Source of the DNA: Ursus arctos
Taxonomy: Eukaryota; Chordata; Mammalia; Carnivora; Ursidae
NCBI RefSeq assembly: GCF_023065955.2
Contig: NW_026622974.1
Location: 36,115,718-36,179,717, forward strand
Length of the DNA stretch: 64,000 bases
Direction: 5' to 3'
The notes below the pieces were generated by a model, which saw only the letters and a program-made list of their open reading frames with translations, made no database searches and was not told the DNA's origin. Shown piece by piece: positions 48,614-58,564 of this stretch (the stretch's first letter is position 1; every line of letters begins with the position of its first letter). A program made the translations under genes and the position numbers.

Positions 48614-49249
48614 AAATAACAAGAAATAAATATGCTTTGAGGAAATTCATGTCACATCGTAACAGCAACCAGACTTAAACCTCAGACATTTCTCTTATAT
48701 AGTATATATGCACAATTACTGACCTATAACCTTGACAAGAGATTCTGAATTCATGAATAAAACTGCTCTGGAAAAGCAGCTTTCACAGTTTGCACTGTAC
48801 TTAGGGTCCAGAACTACATTTTCACTGTTACCATCCAACTGTTGAAGGGTGGCCTCCACGATATTTCCTAAACTTATGGGGTGTATGTTATTTAATATCT
48901 CTGAAACAAATCAGGTCCTCTCAAGGAATCTTTCAAAAACTATAAATTAGTAAGTCCAAAAGGCTATTTCTTTTTTGCAAAGCACAGGACAGAGTTTGTG
49001 CTGCCCTATCATTCCGTCAGTTATCAGTCCATATTAATAGTTCGCAAAATAGACTGTTTCTGGATACTGACAAAATGCACTTCATTAAGATTCAAAATCT
49101 AACTAAAATAAAGTTAATGGAGTATACAAATCAGAACGAATTATGTTCCCTTTGGAGCGAGGGGAAGCCAACAAAACTATGCATAAGTGACTTATGACGC
49201 AAAGCTCTCCCCATCCCTCTAACGAGCCCAAACAACTTCAGCTCTGTAC
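48614..49249. other. CEP162 intron 1, nothing recognised
   Basis: Single-copy-looking intronic sequence between the ATG exon and the CpG island. No repeat family named. Confidence 0.45.
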
Positions 49250-49637
49250 CACCTTCTGGACTACACCTTCTTGAGGCTGCTCAAACCCAGAGGCGGTGGA
49301 GGGGGGCTGTGTGTGTGTGCGGAGACCCCGCCCGGACGATATTTTTCCCAACCTGCAGAATAACACCTCCCCGCCTCTTTAGCACGTCTGATCAGTTCAG
49401 GGTGTGCGCATTAAGGTCTGAGCCCCGAAATCTTGGTCGGAGACGGACACCATCAAAAGAGCTCGGCTTGGCGGGGTCCAGGCTCCAGGAAGCGCGGGTT
49501 CCAGAGTGGCGAAAGACAAAGACGTACTTGAAGGCGTGTGGGCGGAAGAGGGGAGGAGCCCGGGAAACCAAAGCCCTGAAGGGTCGGGTCTGAGGACAGT
49601 CTCGGTCAGGGTCAACTGAGTGGGAAGCCTCACCTAC

Positions 49638-49686
49638 CTCCGTCTCTGAATTTCCCGCTATCCCGAAGGTCTGCGGGGGCCCAACA
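49638..49686 (-). other. CEP162: CEP162 noncoding exon 1 (5'UTR), upstream limit uncertain
   Basis: On the minus strand a GC-rich stretch ends ...AGACGGAG at 49638, followed by a GTAGGT donor (49632-49637). It is the best donor in the CpG island in the right orientation, about 1.0 kb upstream of the ATG exon. The right end is set arbitrarily at the X-box; transcription could begin a little further right. Inferred from context, not from transcripts. Confidence 0.55.
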
Positions 49687-49700
49687 GTTACCAGGGTAAC
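49687..49700. promoter_or_regulatory. X-box (RFX-binding site), perfect inverted repeat
   Basis: GTTACCAGGGTAAC is two perfect inverted half-sites (GTTACC / GGTAAC) with a 2-base spacer, matching the RFX X-box consensus. RFX2/RFX3 switch on ciliary genes through such sites near the start of transcription, and this one lies about 50 bases upstream of the inferred exon 1 donor of a ciliary gene. A CRE-like ACGTCA follows at 49703-49708. Confidence 0.85.
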
Positions 49701-49724
49701 ATACGTCAGCTTCCTTGCTCCCGA

Positions 49725-49734
49725 GTCACATGAC
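49725..49734. promoter_or_regulatory. E-box, GTCACATGAC palindrome-like
   Basis: GTCACATGAC has a CACATG core with the GTC/GAC flanks preferred by MiT/TFE and USF factors. It lies 25 bases right of the X-box. Binding is inferred from the motif only. Confidence 0.5.
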
Positions 49735-49742
49735 CCGTACTG

Positions 49743-49752
49743 GTCACGTGGC
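49743..49752. promoter_or_regulatory. E-box, GTCACGTGGC
   Basis: The CACGTG core with a GTC flank resembles USF or CLEAR-type sites. It is about 50 bases right of the X-box and forms a pair with the GTCACATGAC site. It contains a CpG, so binding would be methylation-sensitive. Confidence 0.55.
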
Positions 49753-49935
49753 TTTTGGGCCCCACGGGACCGGTGTTAGTGTCTTTTTTCCTCTACGAAA
49801 AGGTGGCAATTGCTGCGGCTCAGAATAATTTGGAGGGTAAGAGCCGTCGCTGCTGCACCAACAGAGACCCCGCAGCTTTCGCTGCGCTCCTTGGAAAAGT
49901 GGATTGAGGATCGGGTCTCGAGAGCCGGGACACGG

Positions 49936-49986
49936 GCATGCTGGGTGTTGTAGGCCCAGCCCGTGGCTTCCTGGGAAATGTAGTTT
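49936..49986. promoter_or_regulatory. Two ACTACA/CCCA-type (ZNF143/SBS-like) elements
   Basis: On the minus strand, CTACAACACCCAGCATGC (first copy, 49936-49954) and ACTACATTTCCCAGGAAGC (second copy, 49966-49986) both fit the ACTACAnnnCCCA promoter motif bound by ZNF143 and common in bidirectional CpG-island promoters. The two copies share orientation and are 30 bases apart, start to start. They sit about 300 bases upstream of the CEP162 exon 1 donor. Confidence 0.7.
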
Positions 49987-50129
49987 AGATCCTTTAGTCT
50001 TTGTATTTCCGCACGTCTCGACTTTTCTTTTTCTAACCTTCCCCACCCTTGTGGTTTCGGCTCCGCTTTCCAAACGGAAATTTTGTAAAAAATTATTTTA
50101 TTGGCTTCCTCCACGTGCAACCCCCTGAG

Positions 50130-50480
50130 GAGGCGTTGTGAGAGAAGCTCAGATCGGTGAGAGAGAATTCTGTTATGAAGATAGAGACTCTGTTCCACCA
50201 TCTAGTGGGCAAAAAATTGAAAATACACATACACACCCCCTAACCCGCTCATCGTCTCTGAGCATCTCTGTGGTTTCCCTCTACCCCTGCCTTACTCCCA
50301 CTCTGTAGTGGCAACTTACAATTATTTTCTCCGGTTTTTAATTTTATTTTTGCTCTTTCTTCCACTAACACATATACATATTTCAGTTTCAGAGGACAGC
50401 ATTTAGAATAGTGAAAGTAGAATGAACAACAGTTGAAAGGATTGCCACTGGCAGGCATAGGTTAAGGACTTCATTATCAC
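50130..50480. other. Sequence right of the CpG island, nothing recognised
   Basis: Composition falls back to AT-rich. If a transcript runs rightwards from the promoter its first intron would begin here, but I see no donor that stands out. Confidence 0.35.
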
Positions 50481-50489
50481 CAGCCTAAA

Positions 50490-50960
50490 CTTTTTAATTC
50501 AGCAAGGGTTTATTATGATACAAATGTATCCTTGCCTGGAGCTATGCCCTCAGATAAAGATTTGAATAATAACGGAGGTTCTTTTTTAAAGCTACTATTT
50601 ATTGAACACATAGGTTAATAGGAGCTTCACATGCATTATTTCTCTTAATCCTTACACTCTGCAAATCAATTCAATTTAGCTTATATTTTTGTTTCTGTTA
50701 TGTGCTAAATGAACAAAACGATTGTAATCCCTGCCCTGATAGAGTCTTTGGTCTAATGGAGCTGATAGACAAGTGATCAGACAATTGTAATTCTGTATGC
50801 TAGAAACTGGGTGTGGTTAGAAGATGTTAGAGGTCGTTCCACCCCCCACCCCCCCACCCCCGCCTCCAGGAGGTTAGAGAAGGCTTCCTGGAGGAAATGA
50901 AGTCTAAATTGCAACCTAAATCACCAAAAGAATAAGTAAAGGGTAGCAAGGGTTGACGAA
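50490..50960 (-). repeat. L2 LINE fragment
   Basis: 'aattcagcaagggtttatta', 'aatccctgccctgatagag' and 'gaaggcttcctggaggaaat' fit the L2 reverse order. It includes a C-rich run at 50839-50865. Confidence 0.6.
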
Positions 50961-51024
50961 GAGAAGAGAGGCAGTATTCAACCCAAAGGAATCCATGTAA
51001 AAAGATGCACAAGTTCTCTATGAA

Positions 51025-51180
51025 GTTGTTGTCCTCATTTTATAGATGGGAAAATTGAAGCAGAGAGGTTAAGTGACTTGCTGGAAGTCACAGTGGCTAA
51101 CCAGAATTCAAGACTTGGTTTCACCTCCTTTCTTATCCAGCTTCCATTCTATCATCCTTCCAAAAGCCTCTGGCAAATAC
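51025..51180 (-). repeat. MIR SINE fragment
   Basis: 'cattttatagatgggaaaat', 'cagagaggttaagtgacttg' are the reverse complement of the MIR core. Confidence 0.7.
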
Positions 51181-51839
51181 TTTCAGTAGCTTTGCCCCAG
51201 TGCTCTTGGAGCATGCCTATCCAATAAAAGACCTGCCTGGAGCCACTGAATATAGCTTGAGAAAATCACCCAACAGGTTGGACTATAACCGGTTTTCTGA
51301 GACATCTCAACTTGTTGGAGTATAAACATGAAGTTATTTTATTTTTAATCATTTTTTAAACAGTGTTGTGTTAAATACCTCCGTCCCTTTTCTTATCACC
51401 TTAGACAAATTTTACGTTGCATAACTTTGTGGTAATTTCTAGGTATTAAAACTAGTCAACACAGTTTAAAACTGAGATCTGTTAACTAATTCATAGTTGC
51501 CTCTGTATTTGAAGAGGGTTGGAATGGACAGGGAGCACAATCCACTTTTTACACAAATTTCGAGGAAAGTATCCTCAGACTTTCAAGGACTGCTGGTTAA
51601 GGAGTATGAACTGACACTGGTGTCAGGGAAACTGAAATCCCAAAATGGTCTTCCAGTTAGAGTGGGGGCATATGGGAGGCCAGATAAAAATTAGAGCTCT
51701 AGACCAAGTATGTTTCACAAGGGTGCAATGGGTCTGTGACCTTCCCTGTGATTGTATCCCCACTCCCCAAATGAATAACATCTGATATATAAAATATCCA
51801 AGTATACTTTATAACTGGAAGAACTCAAACTGTTGTGTT

Positions 51840-54600
51840 GGTTCCCTGATCTGTGGAGGCATTATGGTAGGAAGAACCGAGTGGAAGCCCCTGAAAATAC
51901 CCCACCCCCGTCCAAGTGAGCAAATCAAAAGCAATACCGCTTCCTGGGAGGAATTGCAGGGATTAGCGCCACCACTTAAAGACTTAAAGGATGCAGGAGT
52001 AGTAAACCCTGCATTTCCCTCTTCAATCTTTCTGGCGCTTATAGAAAACCAGATGGATCTTCGATGACAATGGACTACAGTAAACTTAAGCAAGTGCCAG
52101 CACCAATTTCAGCTGTTATGTCAGATATATTTGCTTAACTGGAAGCGATCAACACAGTTCACAGCATGTGGTATGCCATTACTTTTCTGGCAAATGTAGT
52201 GTTCTAAATTCTCTTCAGAAAAAGCATGAAAACAGTTGGTATGCACCTGGGTAGGACAATAGTTCACATGCACTGTTTCCCCCATCGGCTGAACTAACTT
52301 TCCTGTATTCTATCAGAATGTAATCTGGAGGAAATTTGTCTTGACATTTCACAGAATATCATGATGGTTTATTATATTGATGGCATCATACTAATTGTAG
52401 TTGGTGAGCAGGAAGTGAAAATTATTCTAGGTTATCTTACCTAGGCACATCCAGACCAGAGAGTAGAAGATAAACCTCACGAAATTTTATGGTACTGCCA
52501 TATCGGTCCCAAACCTACTGTTTGGGACATGCTGAGACCAAAAGGATAAAGGTAAAAAGCAAATTTGATACACAGCAGAATCTACCACTAAGAAAGAGGC
52601 ATAGTAGGGCACCTGGGTGGCTCAGTCACTTAAGCGTCTGCCTTCAGCTCAGGTCACGATCCCAGGGTCCTGAGATTGAGCCCCGAGTTGGGATCCCTGC
52701 TTAGGGGGGAACCTGTTTCTCCATCTCCCTCTGTCCCTCTCCCCTACTCATGCTCTCTCTGTCTTTCTCTCCAATAAATAAATAAAATCTAAAAAAACCA
52801 AACAAACAAACAAAAAAAAACAAACCAGAGACAAGGAAATTTGGATAAAGAGGCATGTAGATAGATCCATGGGAGGAGTGAGCACATAGCATACAGGTCA
52901 TTGTGTCTCATGCTAATGACCACCAAAGAGCCTTCTCTGAATAGATGGCAACAACCAAATAGGTTATTTTGCCCTGTGGATATAAGCCATACTCTCCCTT
53001 AATCTTTAGACACCCCACTGCTTGAACAATTGGTCCATGAACAGACATTACCCCGTGGCTGGGGAAAAGGCTATTTAGGGGCACAACAGAATGGGCTCCC
53101 TCTCCTAAGACTGATCTAGCTGCTACCATTTTCTAAATGCCCAGCTTGCCAGCAATAGAGACTGATACTGAGTTTTTGATGTGATATCGTCCCTCAAGGA
53201 CACCAGCCAGCCATTTAACATCAGAGTAACTTTATTGGATCTTTTCCACCTGGGAAATGGCAACAATTCATCCTTGCTGGAATTTAAACCTAGTAGCACG
53301 ATGAATTTGCTTTCTCTGCCAGTAAAGCCTCCACTAGTGGCATCAACTCAGGGCTTACAGAATGCCTTACTCACTGGCATGGCATTCTCCGTAACGTTAC
53401 TTTTGTTCAAGGGCTTAGTTTTGACGAAAGTGGTAAAACAATGGGTGCATGACCACATATCTCATTACCCAGAGGCAGATGACTTAATGCAATGGTGGAA
53501 TAGCCTGTTGAAGGTTCAGCTAAAGTTCCAGATTGGAGAAAGGATAAGATATATGTGCTGTATCAATGGCTGACCTATGGTGCTGTGTCCTTTCAGGAAC
53601 TAAGGGATGGAAGCACAATCAATCCTTTTCACCATTACTCCTAGTGACACATTTTCAAAGTTTATTCCTTCTGTCCCGGAAATCTTAGGCTCTTCTGGAT
53701 AAGAGGTCCTGGTTTCCAAAAAGGAGAACACTTTCACTAGAAGACAAAGTAAAGGAGTTCCACAGAACTTGACTATTACCTGGTCATTTGGGGGTCCTCA
53801 TTCCAGTGACTGGGCTCCTCATTCCTTTATCATCAAACAAAAGGGAATTAATGTCAACATATTTACAGGATTAATTTACCTTTACTTATTAGCATAATGA
53901 GCCTGGGTTGCTGCTATATAACGGAGCACGGAGAAATACCCAAGGACTTGACTGATGCATCTCCCAGTGTTTTGGTGCCAGCTGATAATGGGCAGTTATA
54001 GCAACTATGCCCTGATAAGGGCAAAGTAAACCAAAAATAGAATAAGAAGGTCTGGGTCATTCTACCAGGCAAGCAACTTTACATCAGCTGAGAAGCTGGC
54101 CAAAGATGAGGGAAATTTAAAATCAAGTAGTGGAGGAGAGAAATGATGATTATCAACAAGACTTTGGAACCACCTGTGGCAGCAGGGACTGTCCCTGCTT
54201 GCAGAAATGGTAGCTGGCAAACAGCTTGAAAGGGATTTGGTGATGGACTGGAGTTAATGGAGAGAAAGGGTGGATCTGAGTAGTGCAAAGTTTCCGCTGC
54301 ATCGGTTACCACTCTGTCCAGCACTTAAAATCCTCTCAGCCCTACGTTTTACTGAAGTCACTGTTTCTACCACTAGTTCCTATAGATTTTGACCAGCTTC
54401 CTGCAGGTGCAACTGGAGAGTGCCTCATCTCTGGCCAAGATGTGAGCCTCTTGCTTCATTCCCTGAAACTTTTCTGACATGGAAGTGTGGAATATCCATT
54501 GAAATGCCATACACGTGCACCTACAAAGTGGTTGTGCACTAGTCAGTGTCTGCGGGGCCACCTCCACCTACGGGGAATGGAAGCCCATAGAAAAATCTTT
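51840..54600 (+). pseudogene. ERV-L-type (class III) pol relic
   Basis: Decayed reverse-transcriptase frames in plus orientation: KDAGVVNPAFPSS near 51990 and the TMDYSKLKQV segment near 52068, then a worn catalytic box (YIDG in place of YIDD) at about 52374-52390. These match ERV-L RT in order. Weaker later-pol text follows to about 54560. A SINEC interrupts it at 52607. No LTR was recognised on either side. Confidence 0.7.
52607..52835 (+). mobile_element. SINEC inserted in the ERV-L relic
   Basis: Head GGGCACCTGGGTGGCTCAGT, CT-rich part, AATAAATAAATAAAATCT and a compound A/(CAAA)n tail. Confidence 0.9.
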
Positions 54601-54674
54601 CTCCTTTTATTTCATAGATTTTATTGACGTTTCTTAGAAGGCCTATGGAATTCAGCACAGGTTGGCCATAGCCA

Positions 54675-54842
54675 TAGTTCCCTCCCCTGCTTTTCTTTAG
54701 AAGGGGAAGTGGGGGGAGAGAATCTTAAGCAGGCTCCATGCCCAGCACGGAGCCCAATGCGGGGCTTGATTTCACAATCCTGAGATCATGGACCTGAGCC
54801 AAAATCAAGAGTCACTTAACCGACTGAGCTACCCAGGTTCCC
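54675..54842 (-). mobile_element. SINEC
   Basis: Reverse SINEC ending 'accgactgagctacccaggt'. GGCCATAG(CC)ATAGT-like flanks on both sides suggest an old target duplication. Confidence 0.85.
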
Positions 54843-54849
54843 GTGGCCA

Positions 54850-56330
54850 TAGTCATTTTGATAGCACATCCCTATTTCATCTTTTCCTTCTTCCTGTTTT
54901 TACTCCCCTGTTCGTTATTCCTGCTTCTGAGGTCTATTCCCAGATAAACTACCTGTGGGAAAGCCTTTTCAGGAGGAACTCAGGCCAAGACATTAATCTT
55001 ATTAGCTCATTTAAGATAAATACATTCAAATAATTGACATCTTAATATGCAATTATGCTTCATTATTCATAGGTACAGAGATTTAGGAAGAGTGATGATT
55101 TTGTAAGTTACCATAATTGTTTCAACTTATCCAGACTTTATTCACTTTATATTTGAGAGCTAGTAGTCACAGTAGTAAGTTGCTGTGTCATTGAAATGTT
55201 CATTCTGCTATGTAAAGTGCACACATATTAGAGATTTATAGACTGTAAGAGGGCTTTTTTTTTAATGCTTTAAAGTAGCATGAAATTGTCGAACACTTTA
55301 TGCTGTTGAATGTACATTCTCAAGGGAAATAAATATGAAAAGGAAAAGGTTCTTCAATAATAAGGTAAATGGATTTTGTGACATTATTTGGGTTGGTATT
55401 TGTGATGTCAGTTTACGCTTTCGCCATCAGAGGTCATGAAAGGACAATGTTGGACAGAAAATCGGAACTTTGTTGAAAATAAACTAAAGTTTGAACTGTA
55501 ACATCCTCAGAAGGTTTTTTAAAAAGAAAAATTACAATCTAAGCATCATTTTCTGTTTTATTATGATCTCATATTATTGTCAAATTAAGTTTTTTGTTTT
55601 GATTCCAGCATAGTTTGTAAGGAAAGAAAAATAGTTTTTAAGAATAAAATGATCTGATGGGTTACAAGAACATCAGGCTATTCTTTGACTTTGGTACTTT
55701 CAATTTTAAAAAATATTTAAGAGTAAAATTTTAAATGCAAAGTATTGATGATTTTTTTATCTTGGAAATATATAATATTTAATTTTAAATGGGTTTGTGG
55801 GGCCTATAATGGACAAAAGTAGTCCACTTATTAAAAAGAGAAAATAAACAAAATTAAAATTTAGAATGGTCTGGGAATACATTTCTCAGTGAACGTAGCA
55901 TATACTTCATAAAGCATAATAACAGGCCAGAGACCTTGAATCTGAGAAGCTGGCAATGTAGGATGTCTCTGATTTCTTACTGACAATAAATTTTAAATAT
56001 CTACTATTGATCTGTTTTTTGTTTATCATTGGTAGCACATGTTGATTTTAAACTTTTCTTGATCCAGGTAAATTATTAGAAATGGGAAAACCAATAGGTG
56101 AAAATAACCCTTTTTCAGGTTATAAAAACACACAAGTCATCAGTTGCCATTGCCCTTTCTTGGTAAAAATAATAATGACACGTCATTATAAAATGATTGT
56201 TAGTATGTTTGCATTAGCAAAGTATTACATGTTTTCAAAAATTCTGTGATACGTGAAATGAGTGAGTCATGACAAGACAAATATTGTTGATTTCTCTTAT
56301 GTGAAGTGTCCTGAGTCGTCATTTTCATAG
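54850..56330. other. Intergenic sequence, nothing recognised
   Basis: AT-rich, no coding frame with protein-like composition and no repeat I can name. Confidence 0.4.
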
Positions 56331-56334
56331 AAAA

Positions 56335-56722
56335 AGAAAGTAAAATGGTGGGTCTGTGGGTTATTTAATGGGGATAGAGCTTCAGTTGTGCAAGATTTAA
56401 AAAGAGTTCTGGAGATTAGTTGCACAGCAATGTGAGTGTACTTAACACTTCTTTTTTTTTTTAAGATTTTTTGTTTATGTATTTGACAGAGAGAGAGACA
56501 GCCAGCGAGAGAGGGAACACAAGCAGGGGGAGTGGGAGAGGAAGAAGCAGGCTCATAGCGGAAGAGCCTGATGTGGGGCTCGATCCCATAACGCCGGGAT
56601 CACGCCCTGAGCTGAAGGCAGACGCTTAACCGCTGTGCCACCCAGGCGCCCCAACACTTCTGAACTGTATGTTTAAAAATGGTTAAGCGTTGTGTGTATT
56701 TTATTACACTTAAAAAAAAAAA
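56335..56722 (+). repeat. Old LINE-1 3' end, split by a SINEC
   Basis: L1M 3'UTR text 'ggatagagcttcagttgtgc' before the SINEC and 'gaactgtatgtttaaaaatg' with a poly-A tail after it. Confidence 0.65.
56451..56652 (-). mobile_element. SINEC inserted in LINE-1
   Basis: Reverse young-type SINEC with a short duplication AACACTTCT on both sides. Confidence 0.93.
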
Positions 56723-56739
56723 CAATGGGGATAAAAAAA

Positions 56740-57000
56740 TACTGCGGCACACAAGTTGACATTGGACAATCAAAATTCTTTCCACTGAAGTTGGAGTCCA
56801 ACACCATCAGCACTGCACGTCGCCTGTGCTTCCTCTCAGCAGCTGAGTCTGGCCAGCCAAAGGGGCCACCAGTGGGCAAAAGGAACCCCTGCAGGGTGGG
56901 GACCTGGTCAAGAGGTACTGTGTTTGACTTGTACAAGAAATTTAGATTAGAACGCGTCACCGTCCTTCCCAAATTCCAGGTATTGTCTACACCATAGTGT
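56740..57000. other. CpG-bearing, open-frame patch, identity unknown
   Basis: About 260 bases free of recognised repeats with raised GC. Both strands are open for over 100 codons (56692-56997 plus, 56673-57026 minus). I do not recognise either translation. It could be a decayed processed pseudogene, an LTR part or a conserved noncoding element. Confidence 0.3.
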
Positions 57001-57029
57001 TGTGAGGAGTCAATGAATTGCAGCATGTA

Positions 57030-58430
57030 AAAATTCTGAATGGGGACTTGTGTATCACAAAGCTCAATACCTGTTAGCTATTGTGTTATTTGTGAAGCAT
57101 GTCCTAGTGTATATATGGTCAACAATGATTTGAGACCTGTTATCATCACCATTATTATTTGTTCCATATTTCCAGTCGAGCATCTAAAAAGACGTTTTTT
57201 GTTTGTCTCCTAGAGTGCCAGGCACATTACAGCTATCGAAGAGCCTTTCAAAATAGTAAAAACACAATCTATGGCTAAGACAGGAGTCCGTTTTCATGGA
57301 CTCTCTGTGTCAACAGCTAACCCTTAGTCTTCACTAATGTCCATACGATTGTCCCTCCCCTCACTTCTGTCCTCTTTTTTGAATCAGTTGTATCTTCCTG
57401 GGTTTACTCTCTAGTTTTCCAGTGGCTGTCAAGTTCTGAAAGCCTTCATGGGGCTAACATGTGTCGCCCACTCCTCTGTGAAATCCCTCTCTACAAACAG
57501 TGAGCATGGTGTGTGGTGGTTGGGGGAGGCTGGTGAAAAGCTCGAGCGTCAGCAATCTTCACAGATTTTGTTCTTTTAATCCATGCTCCTTTTTGATAAC
57601 AATAACTATTCTAAAGTCATTCTTTGGGTTTCCCAAAAATTACTTTTAGACTTTTTGTTGTTCACACTTGCTGGCTTCATTAGTAAATTTAGGGTCCCTC
57701 AGTTTTAACAGGAAAATAGATTCTGCTACTTGCGTAAACACTGGTGTGTTCTGTTAGTTGAGAAATATCTTACCCTATATTTGTTTGGTTTTGGTTATGT
57801 AACCAATCTTAAAAGGAAAAATATAAATTAATAGTTGAATCAAAATGGGAGAAAATTTTAATTTTTTTCTTAAAGTTCTTTTGTGAAGAACTCCTTTATT
57901 CTGAAAGTCAAAACCCACATACCATTTTTTGTCACCATATAAATCTCATGGATGGAAAACAAGGTTTCTTTGAAAGAAAAAGAAAATATGAAGAGACTGT
58001 TTCTGCAATTCCACCAAATCTTTCACCAGTGCTTCTAACAAGTTCCAAAATGAATTTCATCTCCATTCCCTGCCTTGTTTGGCCTCTGCAGCAGGTTTTA
58101 ATGAGCAACGAACTGGTTCTATGGTGAAAGCCAAATGAAGAAAAATTCTGAATAATCTACCACCTGTATTATTCCACATTCAATAGTCAAGGATAACGAG
58201 AGTAGAGTTAGTTCTGTATCACTACTGCCTTATTAAATGATCTACTTGACTTTGGAAAAATCGCATAAGGAGCAAAAGACATCCAATTCAGATTTATTTC
58301 ATGCTCACAGCCAAGCCTTCAGTGACATTCTGACACTTGGAGTTGGAATCAAGTTCTTTTTTGCTTATATCTCAAAAAGAAAAGTTTTTTTAAAGTTTTT
58401 TTTTATTTGATTGATTGATTGTCTACTCTT
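57030..58430. other. Intergenic sequence, nothing recognised
   Basis: AT-rich sequence without a named repeat or gene. Confidence 0.4.
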
Positions 58431-58434
58431 TCTC

Positions 58435-58560
58435 TTTCTCCTTTCTCCTACCAGATCATAAACTCTTTGAGGTTGGGTGTTGCATTATTAATTCTTGTAT
58501 TATACTGATGTTTTGCACAAGTAAGTGTGCCATAGTTGCTGAAACTATTGACTTTATTTC
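58435..58560 (+). repeat. L2/MIR-type 3' end fragment
   Basis: 'agatcataaactctttgagg' and the following text resemble the 3' end of L2 with its 'tgaggg(c)agg' phrase. Confidence 0.5.
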
Positions 58561-58564
58561 TTGG

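Larger units (their letters stand above)
49250..50125. promoter_or_regulatory. CpG-rich promoter region of CEP162, possibly bidirectional
   Basis: CpG dinucleotides and GC content rise sharply here against an AT-rich background, and no interspersed repeat is recognisable. There is no clear TATA box. The stretch contains an X-box, two E-boxes and two ACTACA/CCCA-type elements (listed separately). Open frames on both strands here are typical of CpG islands and do not resemble proteins I know. Confidence 0.85.

Noticed and set aside
49309..49633. Open frames of 78-94 codons on both strands in the CpG island
   Set aside because: GC-rich islands lack stop codons by composition. No protein similarity; the stretch overlaps the CEP162 promoter and exon 1 flank.
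49744..50201. Open frames of 109 and 141 codons on minus
   Set aside because: Same composition effect; they lie upstream of the CEP162 start and translate the promoter elements themselves.
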